A stretch of 64,000 nt of DNA from Aureimonas glaciei. GTDB taxonomy: Bacteria > Pseudomonadota > Alphaproteobacteria > Rhizobiales > Rhizobiaceae. The stretch is taken from positions 117,470 to 181,469 of the forward strand of contig NZ_BMJJ01000012.1 in NCBI RefSeq assembly GCF_014643375.1, in the 5' to 3' direction. The position numbers and the translations under genes are program-made. Below the pieces are notes generated by a model that was not told the origin of the DNA, did not search any database, and saw nothing but the letters and a program-made list of their open reading frames with translations. Positions 44,451 through 53,561 of this stretch are shown here, piece by piece; position 1 is the first letter of the stretch; each line of letters starts with the position of its first letter.

Positions 44451-45423
44451 AGTCTTGGGCGTCGCGGCCGACCGATCTGGTCGCCCCGCCCACCTGCTCG
44501 AAAAGGATGCCTGGGTGGTCTGGGCGCTTGCCGCCCTCTATGGCTCGCCCCTCGGCGAACACCTGGTCTTCAAGGGCGGCACGTCTCTATCGAAAGCCTA
44601 TGGGGTCATCCATCGATTTTCCGAGGACGTCGACCTCACCTATGACATCCGCGCGCTTGCTCCCGACCTAGTGGGCGGCAACGGCGAGGCATTGCCGAAC
44701 ACCCGTAGCGAGGAGAAGCGCTGGTCGAGCGAGGTCCGCAAGCGACTACCCGAGTGGGTGGCGGGAACGGCGCAGCCGACCATCGCGAATGCGCTGGTCA
44801 GCGAGGGATTGGCGGCGACGATCCGTGTCGAAGACGACAAGCTGTTCATCGATTACGAGGCGACGGCGACCGGTTCGGGATATGTCGCACCGAGTGTGAT
44901 GCTCGAATTCGGTGCGCGATCAACGGGCGAGCCGGCGAGTTTGCGCGACGTAGTCTGCGATGCTTCCGGCTTGGTGGAGGACGTCTTCTTCCCGACTGCC
45001 CGACCGCGCGTGATGCATGCGGAGCGGACCTTCTGGGAGAAGGCAACTGCCATCCACGTCTTCTGCCTGCAGGAGCGTTTGCGCGGTCATCGGTTCGCCC
45101 GGCACTGGCATGACGTGGCTCGACTGGATGAGGCCGGCTTCGCGGCTGCTGCTTTCGCTGATCGCGACCTGGCGACCGCCGTCGCCCGTCACAAGGCGAT
45201 GTTCTTCGCGGAAAAGGCAGCGGACCGATCGCCGATCGACTACGCGGCTGCGGTCAACGGCGATCTGCAACTCGTTCCGGCCGGCGATGGCGCGAAGGCC
45301 TTGGAAGAAGATTACGCCCACATGGTTGAGGACGGCCTCCTTCTGGAGGACGCCGAGCCTTTCGAGGCGCTCATGGAGCGCTGCGCAGAGATCGCCGCAC
45401 GAGCCAATAGCGCGGCAGGATAA
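44407..45423 (+). CDS. AbiEii-type nucleotidyltransferase toxin
   Basis: The 338-aa protein has the nucleotidyltransferase signature HLVFKGGTSLSKAYGVIHRF (GG-T-S at about residues 57-63) and SEDVDLTYD, which provides the metal-binding acidic residues. This is the AbiEii/AbiGii family, phage-abortive-infection toxins that add nucleotides (GTP-binding in the lactococcal form; tRNA modification in MenT relatives). It lies immediately upstream of the Gabija-like nuclease gene. Confidence 0.88.
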   Translation: MAAAFLSLAAADRREVLGVAADRSGRPAHLLEKDAWVVWALAALYGSPLGEHLVFKGGTSLSKAYGVIHRFSEDVDLTYDIRALAPDLVGGNGEALPNTRSEEKRWSSEVRKRLPEWVAGTAQPTIANALVSEGLAATIRVEDDKLFIDYEATATGSGYVAPSVMLEFGARSTGEPASLRDVVCDASGLVEDVFFPTARPRVMHAERTFWEKATAIHVFCLQERLRGHRFARHWHDVARLDEAGFAAAAFADRDLATAVARHKAMFFAEKAADRSPIDYAAAVNGDLQLVPAGDGAKALEEDYAHMVEDGLLLEDAEPFEALMERCAEIAARANSAAG

Positions 45424-45448
45424 GAAAAAAACGGGCTGGGAGACGACG

Positions 45449-47407
45449 GTGTACATTTCCGAAATCTATGCGAGCGGCTTCCGGTGCTTCGATCCGGCCG
45501 CGCCGTTGCAACTGAAGCTCTCTTCCGGTCTCAATATTCTCGTGGGGCCGAACGACGCCGGGAAGAGCGCGATCATCGACGCTGCCCGCTACGTCCTCTG
45601 GACACGTGGCGACGACTATATCCGCCCAGACGAACACGACTTCCACGTCGGCGTCGACGGCACGCGGGGTTGCGACTTCGTCGTGCGATGTACTTTCGAC
45701 GATCTCAGCGCGGATGAGGAAGCCCGTTTTCTGGAATGGTGCACCAACGAAAAGGGGAAGCTTCGTCTGCACGTCTGCATGCGGGGCGCGCGGCGGGTTT
45801 CTCCTGGCGGCGGCAGCATCATCTCCAGCCAGCACCGAGCTGGCGCCGAAGGCGAAGGCCTGCCGCTCGACGGAGAACTGCGCGAGTATCTAAAGACCAC
45901 CTATCTCAAGCCTTTGCGGGACGCCGAGCGCGAGATGCGAACAGGACGCCGGTCGCGTCTGTCGCGCATTCTCGGCGCGATGCCCACGATGGGCCCCCAG
46001 AGCAAGCCCGCCGCGCCGGGTGCCAACGCTACGCTTCACGACACGCTTGCCGCCGCTGACGCTGCGGTCCGGGGCAACGCTGTCGTAGGGGGCGTCGCCA
46101 GCAGCGTGAATACAGATTTTCTCGATAAGCTGTCGTTTGTGGATGATCGCCTCGTCGCGACGCTGGACCTCGGCGCGGGCGGGTCGTTCGATCAGATCCT
46201 CGAACGATTCGAGCTCTATCTGAACGCAAAGGCAGGTACGGAGCGCGTGCAGCGCGGGTTGGGCTATAACAACCTGCTGTTCATGGCGGCCGAGCTGCTG
46301 TTGCTTCAGTCGCATCCCGATCAGGTCCCGTTCCTGCTGATCGAGGAGCCGGAAGCGCACCTGCATCCCCAGCACCAGACGCTGTTCATGGAGGTGCTCG
46401 CTGCCCGCGCCGCCAAACCGGATCCCGAGAAGGGCGAAACCCATCAGCAGGTCCAGGTCCTGCTCACCACCCATAGCCCGCAACTCGCGGCCGGCGCTGA
46501 GCTTGAGACCATGACGATCATCGTCGGTCACCGCGCCTTTCCGTTGGGCGCGGCGCATACCCGGCTCGAAGCCGACGACTATGAGTTCCTGCGCCGGTTC
46601 CTCGACGCGACCAAGGCCAACCTGTTCTTCGCCCGCGCACTGATCGTCGTGGAGGGCGACGGCGAGCACCTGTTGCTGCCCGCGATCGCCGAGAAGCTTG
46701 GGCGTCCGCTGAGCCGCTATGGCGTCTCGCTCGTCAATGTCGGTCACCGCGGCTTGTTCCGGTACAGCCGGATACTGCAACGCAAGACCGGGAACGCGAT
46801 CCCCGTGCCCGTGGCGCTGATCCCTGACAGGGATATCCCGCCCGCCGAGGCGAAATACCTCGTCGGTGATCGGAAGACCGAGAACGAGCTGACGCAGGAC
46901 GAGGTCGTCGCACGGCTGAAGACGCTGCGGCGCGACGTCGGGGACCCCGTCGACGCTTTCATCGCCGACAGTTGGACGCTCGAGTTCGATCTCGCGATGC
47001 GGCCCCAGCTTGCCGAGAGCGTTCACCAGGCGGTCCAGCTCGCCAAGACCAGCAGTCGCAAGCCCGAGCGGCTTGCGACGATCGTGACGAAGGCCAGCGA
47101 AACCTACGCAGGCTGGAAGGAGGCTGGGCTCTCCACGACCGAGATCGCCGTCAAGATCTACCAGCCCGTCCACGACAAAGAGGCCTCCAAGGCCGAGGTC
47201 GCTGAGCAACTCGCTGCCATACTGCGTAAACGCACCGATACGCCGGAGCAGATGCGCGATCGGCTTCCGCCCTATCTGGTGCGCGCGATCGACTACGTGA
47301 CGGGTGGCTATGTCCCCGGGGCGCCAGCGATCGTACCCGAGCCGGAAGTCGAAGACGAGGAGATCGGGGGCGCCGGGACGGAAGGCGCGGCGGCGGTGGA
47401 GGCGTAG
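45449..47407 (+). CDS. OLD-family ATP-dependent nuclease (Gabija GajA-like)
   Basis: The 652-aa protein has an SMC/ABC-like ATPase part (FRCFDP, Walker A GPNDAGKSA near residues 32-40, EEPEAHLHPQ near residue 298) and a toprim nuclease part (ARALIVVEGDGEHLLLPAIA at about residue 400 and the DRDIPP motif). The GTG start follows GGGAGA; the long upstream frame is out-of-frame shadow of the AbiEii gene. It is followed at once by a UvrD-like helicase, the layout of Gabija (class 2 OLD). It is somewhat longer than typical GajA. Confidence 0.85.
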   Translation: MYISEIYASGFRCFDPAAPLQLKLSSGLNILVGPNDAGKSAIIDAARYVLWTRGDDYIRPDEHDFHVGVDGTRGCDFVVRCTFDDLSADEEARFLEWCTNEKGKLRLHVCMRGARRVSPGGGSIISSQHRAGAEGEGLPLDGELREYLKTTYLKPLRDAEREMRTGRRSRLSRILGAMPTMGPQSKPAAPGANATLHDTLAAADAAVRGNAVVGGVASSVNTDFLDKLSFVDDRLVATLDLGAGGSFDQILERFELYLNAKAGTERVQRGLGYNNLLFMAAELLLLQSHPDQVPFLLIEEPEAHLHPQHQTLFMEVLAARAAKPDPEKGETHQQVQVLLTTHSPQLAAGAELETMTIIVGHRAFPLGAAHTRLEADDYEFLRRFLDATKANLFFARALIVVEGDGEHLLLPAIAEKLGRPLSRYGVSLVNVGHRGLFRYSRILQRKTGNAIPVPVALIPDRDIPPAEAKYLVGDRKTENELTQDEVVARLKTLRRDVGDPVDAFIADSWTLEFDLAMRPQLAESVHQAVQLAKTSSRKPERLATIVTKASETYAGWKEAGLSTTEIAVKIYQPVHDKEASKAEVAEQLAAILRKRTDTPEQMRDRLPPYLVRAIDYVTGGYVPGAPAIVPEPEVEDEEIGGAGTEGAAAVEA

Positions 47408-47411
47408 CACC

Positions 47412-49394
47412 ATGTTCGAAATTCTGCCGCTCACACCCGAACTGCTTGCCGAACTTGGCGACGAGCTGGGCGGCTGCGATTTCACTGATCCGAGCCAGAC
47501 CGATTTCCTGGCGAAGGCCACCCCCTGTGACGTCCAGGCGGCACCCGGCAACGGCAAGACGACGCTGCTGGCCGCAAAGCTCGCGCTGCTTTCGCGCAAC
47601 TGGTCGACCCGCAGGCGGGGCGTCTGCGTCATCTCGCACACCAATGCCGCGCGGACGGAGGTCGAAGATTTGATCGCCCGTCACCCGACCGCAGCGCGGC
47701 TGATGGCCTATCCTCATTTCACCGGCACGGTCACAGCGTTCATCAACCAGTACCTTGCCTTGCCCTATCTTCGAGGCCTGGGCTGGCACGTGCGCCAGAT
47801 TGACGACGACGCCTTCGCGGCTGAGGCTCTGCGGCGGTATCCGGGTTGGGGCGTCCTCGACAACCTCGCCAAGAACAAGAAGCTTAAGCTGAAGCGCAGG
47901 CTCGAAGAGTGGATTTCGCTCCTCGATCTGGACTCGGGTTTCACGGACGCAGATGCAGAGCCCCGGGCGCTGGCGGTGCGCTGCCGCAAAGGGCAATGGG
48001 GCGCCCACACCGATTGCGGGAAGGCGCTCGAATCCCTCAAGGCCTCGATGGTCAAGAGCGGGCTCTATCGCTACGCCGACATGACCGCGCTCGCGTGGCG
48101 CGCGCTCCGTGAAAACCCGGCTCTCGCCGAGCGGCTTTGCGACCGCTTTCCGCTCGTCATCCTTGATGAGGCGCAGGATACCCACGGCGACCAGCTTCGG
48201 TTGCTGGAGCACGTCTTCAAGCAAGACGGAGCGGCGTTCCAGCGCCTCGGGGACAGCAATCAAACCCTGTATGACGACGATGGAGCTGCACCAGCCTATT
48301 GGACGCCGGGTCCTGGTTGCATCCCTCTCGATACGAGCCGCAGGTTCGGCGGGGAGATCGCCGGTTTTGCAAGCCGGCTGACCGCGCGCCAGGCTCAGAC
48401 CATTGTGGGCCTGGGCGCACGGCCTGCGTCGCGGGTGATGTTCTTGTTCGATGAAGCCACGATCGGTGGCGTTCTCGGAGCCTTCGCCGAAGAGGCACGC
48501 ACGCTGTGGGGCGGCGATTGCAGCAGCCGCGACGTCTGGGCGGTCGCATCGCGTCACAATCTGCCTGGTAAGAAAGGGGCGTGGCAGCCGAAGAGCCTTG
48601 TCGACTATCATCCCGCATATCGCAGCGAGGGCGGGTCTCGATCGAAGGCCAACCTCCTTTGCCGGCAGCTTCAGAAGGCGGCGGTACACCACGCCGCGGC
48701 GCGTCCTCCCGCAGAGGTCAGCGAGATGCTCGCCGTCGGAGTTTCCGGGCTGGCGCGCGCGCATGGCTGGAAAGCGGCGAATGATCGTCCGATTACTGCG
48801 CATAATGTCTGGCCGGTTCTGTCGCATCGCGACCTTGCGTTGCCGCGCGCTGTACGTCGACTGCTCCGGGACCATGTGCTTACCGGTGATGCGGTATGGG
48901 AGCAGGCGGCATGGCTGGCGTTCATGGCACAGCTGCTGCCACTTTTCAGTCCGCATCCTCAGGCCGCTGAGGCCGAAATCGCGGATCTATGCAGCTTCGT
49001 CGCGGATCAAAAGGCTGATCTCGCGGACCCCGAGCGCCGCTCCACGAAGCAGATGCAATTCGACGATCTCACCTTGCGGCTGGGATCGATCCACTCGGTC
49101 AAGGGCAAGAGCGTAGACGGAATTCTGGTCGTCGAGAGTGAGGTATGGAAAGGCAGTGGTGCAGACGAACGATGTATCGACCTAAGCACGGTGCTGCCCC
49201 GTGCGTTCGGCGTTACCGATCAACCATTTACTGGGGTGGCTCTCACCGCCGCGACAAACGTCTTCGTCGGCATCACCAGGCCGCGCGAGTTGCTCGGGAT
49301 CGCGCTACGCAAATCCGAAGCAATAATGCTGATAGAGCCCGCCCAGGCCCAAGGGTGGAAGCTGGTAGACTTGGTAGCCGGGGCTGCGAAATAG
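47412..49394 (+). CDS. UvrD-family helicase (Gabija GajB-like)
   Basis: The 660-aa superfamily 1 helicase has Walker A QAAPGNGKTTLL near residue 42, a Walker B/motif II VILDEAQDTHGDQLRLLEHV near residue 250, and motif V-like SIHSVKGKSVDGILVVES near residue 558. It starts 4 nt after the OLD gene stop, so it is co-translated. With the OLD nuclease it resembles GajA/GajB, but this helicase is longer than the common GajB (about 500 aa), so the pair may be a divergent type. Confidence 0.83.
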   Translation: MFEILPLTPELLAELGDELGGCDFTDPSQTDFLAKATPCDVQAAPGNGKTTLLAAKLALLSRNWSTRRRGVCVISHTNAARTEVEDLIARHPTAARLMAYPHFTGTVTAFINQYLALPYLRGLGWHVRQIDDDAFAAEALRRYPGWGVLDNLAKNKKLKLKRRLEEWISLLDLDSGFTDADAEPRALAVRCRKGQWGAHTDCGKALESLKASMVKSGLYRYADMTALAWRALRENPALAERLCDRFPLVILDEAQDTHGDQLRLLEHVFKQDGAAFQRLGDSNQTLYDDDGAAPAYWTPGPGCIPLDTSRRFGGEIAGFASRLTARQAQTIVGLGARPASRVMFLFDEATIGGVLGAFAEEARTLWGGDCSSRDVWAVASRHNLPGKKGAWQPKSLVDYHPAYRSEGGSRSKANLLCRQLQKAAVHHAAARPPAEVSEMLAVGVSGLARAHGWKAANDRPITAHNVWPVLSHRDLALPRAVRRLLRDHVLTGDAVWEQAAWLAFMAQLLPLFSPHPQAAEAEIADLCSFVADQKADLADPERRSTKQMQFDDLTLRLGSIHSVKGKSVDGILVVESEVWKGSGADERCIDLSTVLPRAFGVTDQPFTGVALTAATNVFVGITRPRELLGIALRKSEAIMLIEPAQAQGWKLVDLVAGAAK

Positions 49395-49426
49395 GTCCAT
49401 CGCTCCAAGCCATCACTGAAGGGCAA

Positions 49427-49471
49427 TTGACGTGCTAACTTTTTTCTGCTCAAATGAGGGATGAAAAGTTA
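49427..49471 (+). promoter_or_regulatory. Promoter with inverted repeat before the 49488 gene
   Basis: TTGACG (49427) and TCAAAT (49450) are 17 nt apart. TAACTTTT (49436-49443) and AAAAGTTA (49464-49471) form a perfect 8-bp inverted repeat across the core promoter and start region. The downstream XRE protein may bind it. Confidence 0.45.
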
Positions 49472-49487
49472 ACAAGGCAGATTATTC

Positions 49488-50105
49488 ATGGCGGTCCTCG
49501 CGGAAGAAATTGAAGTCGCTCCTCGCCTTGAGCAGTTGGGCGTGACTAAGAACGAGCTCCTCCAGGTGGTTCGCGCCGCGGTCGGTGCCCGTCGGAATGC
49601 CACGCCCTTCCACCCTCTTAGCGCGGGCGGACTGCTCGCCTATCTCGCAGGCACGGAACATCTGCGCCGAGTATACGTGCCGCAGGGCTGGGAGATATGT
49701 CGCCGCGACAACATCGAGTCGATCTTTCATAAGGAGATCGGCATCAAGATTGTCTACCAGAATGCTGAGCGAGCGGGAGATCCCATTTCAGACCCGATCG
49801 CGGTTTCGAAAAAGGGCGCTGGCGCAGCGCGCGCCGTCGAGCTCGGTCAGTACGACCTGTTTCCAGAAGTCCGCGAGCTGGAAGTTGCAGAGATCACGGC
49901 GGCCACATGGTACTTGTTCGTCTACGCCGTTGGCCCGGACGTCCGGGCTGAACTTTCGTGCCCGGTGGCAATCAATGACGAGCAGTTCGATCAGTTTCAC
50001 GAGCGTATTCTGCTTGTGCAGAGGGGAGAATGGGACAGCCCTGACCCGCTCGCGGATGAAGCTCCGCCAGTCGAATTTGAGGTGAATGTCTCGCGTAAGA
50101 TTTGA
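49488..50105 (+). CDS. Hypothetical partner of XRE-ImmA protein
   Basis: The 205-aa protein has no recognised motif. It contains mixed strands (RRVYVPQGWEICRRDNIESI, IKIVYQNAERAG, AATWYLFVYAVGPDVRAEL). The XRE-ImmA gene's frame begins within its stop codon region (possible TTG at 50102), so the two are coupled. As in some toxin-antitoxin or phage-defence loci, it could be the effector controlled by the protease-regulator. Function unknown. Confidence 0.6.
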   Translation: MAVLAEEIEVAPRLEQLGVTKNELLQVVRAAVGARRNATPFHPLSAGGLLAYLAGTEHLRRVYVPQGWEICRRDNIESIFHKEIGIKIVYQNAERAGDPISDPIAVSKKGAGAARAVELGQYDLFPEVRELEVAEITAATWYLFVYAVGPDVRAELSCPVAINDEQFDQFHERILLVQRGEWDSPDPLADEAPPVEFEVNVSRKI

Positions 50106-50113
50106 CCGTTGTC

Positions 50114-51193
50114 ATGTTTAATCATCGTAGGCTCATACTCGGCCGGAAGCGGCGAAAGATGACCGCGCGTTCGCTCGCCAATGCGGTGGGTGTCTCGCCG
50201 ATCACGATTTCGCGGCTCGAAAACGGCGTGAATGAACCTGAGGAAGAAACCCTCAATGCGCTTTCACGAGTATTGGATTTCCCGCGTGAGTTCTTTTCCG
50301 CGGGCGATTTCGATGACCTGCCGGTCCAGTCGGCGAGCTTTCGGAGCCTGACGTCGATGACCGCGCGTGAGCGCGATGCGGCGCTGTCTGCCGGTACCAT
50401 AGCGTTCCTCTTTAACGATTGGATCGAGGAGCGTTTTAATCTCCCCGCACCCGATGTGCCGGATCTTCGCGCCGACGCTACGCCGGAGGCGGCAGCACAG
50501 GCTGTCCGCGAATATTGGGGCTTAGGTCAGCAACCCGTTCCCAGCATGGTGAAACTACTGGAGGCCAAGGGTGTGCGCGTTTTTTCGCTTTGCGAGGACA
50601 CCAAGACCGTCGATGCCTTCTCATGCTGGAGGAATTCGCAGCCCTTCGTATTCCTGAACACCTTCAAATCGACCGAGCGAAGTCGATTCGACGCTGCTCA
50701 TGAGCTTGGACATTTGGTCATGCACCGGCACGGTGAGCAGCAAGACAGCAGGCAGGCCGAGAACGAGGCGGACCAATTCGCGTCACACTTTCTCATGCCT
50801 CAAGACGACCTCGCAAGCCGCATCCGCTACGTCACGGGGTTGGAGGAACTCATACGAGCAAAGAAACGATGGGGCGTTTCGGTAGCAGCTCTGACGTATC
50901 GACTGAACAAGATGGGCATCGTCAGCGAATGGCAAAATCGGACGTTCAATATCGAGATTTCTCGGCGAGGATATCGCTCCCACGAGCCTGAAGGTCTGAA
51001 GCCAGAGTGCTCTGTCGTCTGGCCTCAGGTGCTGGGTGCCCTATGGAACGAGCGCACCACGCGTGACCATATTGCGGCGGCACTACATCTGCCAACGCAT
51101 GAACTCGAAAGTGTTCTGTTTCGTCTTGTTGACGGTGTGGTCCGTCGTGGCCCGGAAAACCGCGGTACGGACATTAGGCTGGTCAAGGCGTAG
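50114..51193 (+). CDS. XRE regulator fused to ImmA/IrrE metallopeptidase
   Basis: The 359-aa protein begins with a lambda-repressor-type HTH (LANAVGVSPITISRLENGVN) and has an ImmA/IrrE zinc peptidase core with FDAAHELGHLVMHRHG (HELGH at about residues 195-199) and ENEADQFASHFLMP. Such proteins regulate mobile elements or act in stress-response and defence loci by cleaving repressors. ATG 50114 gives the family N terminus (MFNHRRL); a TTG at 50102 is also possible. Confidence 0.87.
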   Translation: MFNHRRLILGRKRRKMTARSLANAVGVSPITISRLENGVNEPEEETLNALSRVLDFPREFFSAGDFDDLPVQSASFRSLTSMTARERDAALSAGTIAFLFNDWIEERFNLPAPDVPDLRADATPEAAAQAVREYWGLGQQPVPSMVKLLEAKGVRVFSLCEDTKTVDAFSCWRNSQPFVFLNTFKSTERSRFDAAHELGHLVMHRHGEQQDSRQAENEADQFASHFLMPQDDLASRIRYVTGLEELIRAKKRWGVSVAALTYRLNKMGIVSEWQNRTFNIEISRRGYRSHEPEGLKPECSVVWPQVLGALWNERTTRDHIAAALHLPTHELESVLFRLVDGVVRRGPENRGTDIRLVKA

Positions 51194-51213
51194 GATAGTA
51201 AGAAAGGCTCAGC

Positions 51214-51663
51214 GTGGATGAAGGTACACCCGAACGGCTGAGGCGCATCTGGAATCAGAAGGAAATCCCTGTCCTGCTGAGGCGGGGGGCGGGTCACCGA
51301 CTTCGTATGCGGCTGCCATTTGATCCTGAGAACAGAGCCTGGATACGCCAGGAGCGACGATCGAACCCGGAGTGGGATCAGCAGCGCCGCTTTTGGGAAA
51401 TTCCGCAGGCATGGTTTAATGCTCTCGTAGCGCAGTGTCTCGAGAAGTACGGCAAAGTTTATATAGTCCAGCCGTATCGGGAGCAGGAGAAGTGCGCGCC
51501 CGCCTGTTGGAACGCGACCGGCGATGAATGTCAGTGCTCCTGTATGGGGGAGCACCATGGCATGCATAGCCCAGCAGGAAAGTGGAAAGTCGTGTCCGAC
51601 ACCTTCGCCACCTCCTGGGCAGATCAGGAGCTCGCATGTCGCCTGGTCGAGCGGAAGGCTTGA
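51214..51663 (+). CDS. Cysteine-rich hypothetical protein
   Basis: The 149-aa protein starts with a GTG at 51214, followed by charged helices (RLRRIWNQKEIPVLLRRG, WDQQRRFWEIPQAWFNALVA) and a Cys-rich segment CAPACWNATGDECQCSCMGE with GEHHGMH, a likely metal site. No family is recognised. It lies 20 nt after the XRE-ImmA gene on the same strand and probably belongs to that locus. Confidence 0.55.
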   Translation: MDEGTPERLRRIWNQKEIPVLLRRGAGHRLRMRLPFDPENRAWIRQERRSNPEWDQQRRFWEIPQAWFNALVAQCLEKYGKVYIVQPYREQEKCAPACWNATGDECQCSCMGEHHGMHSPAGKWKVVSDTFATSWADQELACRLVERKA

Positions 51664-52205
51664 GCGATGCGGGCGATGGGCGGGCGGATGAAGGAACCTC
51701 GCTTGCGTGCCGATAGATGGCGGAAGGTAGTTTTCGAGAATTGGGCGAAAAAAACCAATGTTTTCATAAGCGCTGTTTTTTGACGGGTTGGCTGACGGTA
51801 TGGCGGCGACTAGAAATATTTTTAGTGAGATAAATCAAATGATTACAAGCCTCGTAAACAATCGAGTGGGAGTGACAGCCACAAACGGCGGCAGATCGCG
51901 GATTCTGCAGTAGTTTTCGTTCTGATGCTTCCACCATGTACGCCGTCCCTGCGTTGGGGCCGGCGACGAACTCCGCCTGTTCTCTCGCGCTGATGGCAAT
52001 CTGCTTCAGCCGGAGGGGGTGATCCAGCGTGCGTGGCACATAGGCAGGATCCATTACTATCGAGACCAGTGGTCGAAAGCAGCATCATCAAGCTGCCAAG
52101 GCCGACCTTGTTTGGCGCGTCGTGGAATATCGATTCCCATCGACTTTCCCTTTGGACAATGCAAGAAGGGCGGGCATCGATTTCCTATGCATCGGAGGAC
52201 AGGGC
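51664..52205. other. 540-nt gap at the right edge of the ICE-like DNA
   Basis: No clear gene is present. An AT-rich stretch (about 51720-51850) with poly-A and poly-T runs stands out from the surrounding high GC. A 96-aa - strand frame (51764-52054) has a helix with RLKQIAISAREQAEFVAGPN but no start signal I trust; it may be a decayed gene. No tRNA, integrase or direct repeat was visible. Confidence 0.4.
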
Positions 52206-52550
52206 ATGATTCTTAAAAGTGTTCGCATGAGCGTTGCTGCAATCTCTTTCGGCGTCGCCGGAATCGGAATGATGGCCACGGCTGCTCAAGCTGAAGAGTT
52301 CTCTTTCACCGCGACCAATACAACAAAATCGAACATCACCGAAGTCTTCGTCTCCGAGAACAAGGGCGAATGGGGTTATTTCGACATCGGCAGCGGCATC
52401 AAGCCGGGTGCGACGGTCAATCTCGTGTGGGATCAGAGCACAAACAGCGAAGGCTGCTCGCAGTGGGTCAAGGCCGCCTATGCAGACGGCAGCGAGTCGG
52501 AGCCCGCCAAGTTTGACTTCTGCGAAAACGGCCTCGAGATCGAGTTCTAA
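52206..52550 (+). CDS. Small exported protein of unknown function
   Basis: The 114-aa protein has a signal peptide (MSVAAISFGVAGIGMMATAAQA, cleavage near AQAEE) and a beta-rich mature part with two cysteines (GCSQWVKAAY, FDFCENGLE) that could form a disulfide. GGAGGA 7 nt before the ATG supports the start. It is followed by a strong terminator. Periplasmic location is inferred; function unknown. Confidence 0.75.
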   Translation: MILKSVRMSVAAISFGVAGIGMMATAAQAEEFSFTATNTTKSNITEVFVSENKGEWGYFDIGSGIKPGATVNLVWDQSTNSEGCSQWVKAAYADGSESEPAKFDFCENGLEIEF

Positions 52551-52581
52551 GATAATCTTCGGCAAGGCGTGACGACAGGCT

Positions 52582-52617
52582 CGGCAGGTTACCTCACGGT
52601 GACCTGCCGTTTTGTTT
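52582..52617 (+). terminator. Intrinsic terminator after the exported protein gene
   Basis: CGGCAGGTTACC (52582-52593) pairs with GGTGACCTGCCG (52598-52609) with one T-G wobble around a TCAC loop, followed by TTTTGTTT. It ends the monocistronic exported-protein transcript. Confidence 0.85.
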
Positions 52618-52715
52618 GGGGCGCCTGGATCAGTTGGCGCCATGCGGAAGAGTTCTCCTGCGTTGCTTAGGCGTCCTGTCGCTCACAGGCGCTGCCGCTT
52701 CTTTCCCCGGGAGTC

Positions 52716-53561
52716 TCAGGGCGAAAGCAGGCCCGTCCACCGCGCCCGGACCAGTTCGCGCAAGGCCAACGCTTCGGCGCCGCGATCAGAGAGTTCGCAG
52801 TCGTCCGCGCCGGTGATCGCGTAAGGGCGGGGGCCGAGTTCGCAGAGGAAGACGAGGTCTTGCCGCTCGTTGCCGGGGCGGGCGCGCCAGTGGCGGAAAC
52901 CTTCGTCCCACCAGGAGAGGAAGAGGTCGAGCCAGGGTCTGTGCTGCGGGAAGCCGATCGGGACCTGCACCTGGCAGCGCGTGGCGATGCGGCCCTGGAA
53001 GGAATCGGAGCGGGCGAGGAGGCGGGAGACGTAGGCGGCCAGTTCCGGCTCCAGCGGCAGCATCATCTCGCGGTCGACGACATAGTGCGAGAGGTCGGCC
53101 GAGAGCCGCATTTCGGGGATGGCATCGATCAGCTGCAGGGTCGCGAACAGGTCGTTGGTGATGCAGTTGCGGTGCGTCTCGAACTGGATCGGCACGCTTT
53201 CCTCTTCCGAGATCTTCAGCCATTCGCGGATCACCGGAATCATGCCGTCGACGCTGACCGGCATGACCTGGCCAACCACCACGACGAAGGGCGAGCCGAT
53301 GTCTTTCGCCAGATGCAGCGCCGGCCGCAACTCTTCGATCGAGCGCGGGAAGGCGGTCAGCAGGGCGGCGAGGCCCGAGCGGGCAAACTCCGGTACCACG
53401 GCCCAAGCGGTCGCCAAGTCCATGGCGCCGAGGTCGATGGCCATGCCGTCGAAGCCGGCCGCCTTCACCTGGTCGAAGCGCTCGGATATCGGCGCTTCGG
53501 CGACGCCCGGCAGGCGCTGCTCCGTTGCCCAGAGCGACTGGTAGAAGCGCAACTGGCTCAC
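52716..53561 (-). CDS. Sugar phosphate isomerase/epimerase-like (TIM barrel) protein
   Basis: The 281-aa protein has the TIM-barrel layout of the AP-endonuclease-2 superfamily: FDQVKAAGFDGMAIDLGA, GSPFVVVVGQVMPVSVDG, VPIQFETHRNCITNDL, and LSADLSHYVVDREMM, where the His/Asp/Glu residues are candidate metal ligands. The GTG at 53561 overlaps the desaturase stop by 4 nt. Substrate unknown; it is the last gene of the transporter operon. Confidence 0.83.
   Translation of the reverse strand: MSQLRFYQSLWATEQRLPGVAEAPISERFDQVKAAGFDGMAIDLGAMDLATAWAVVPEFARSGLAALLTAFPRSIEELRPALHLAKDIGSPFVVVVGQVMPVSVDGMIPVIREWLKISEEESVPIQFETHRNCITNDLFATLQLIDAIPEMRLSADLSHYVVDREMMLPLEPELAAYVSRLLARSDSFQGRIATRCQVQVPIGFPQHRPWLDLFLSWWDEGFRHWRARPGNERQDLVFLCELGPRPYAITGADDCELSDRGAEALALRELVRARWTGLLSP

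Noticed and set aside
45890..48956. Two long - strand frames (584 and 601 aa) opposite the OLD and UvrD genes
   Set aside because: They are antisense shadows. The sense strand carries Walker, toprim and helicase motifs in the right order.
51764..52054. 96-aa - strand frame in the AT-rich gap
   Set aside because: No ribosome-binding site and no match to a known domain; kept only as a possible relic.
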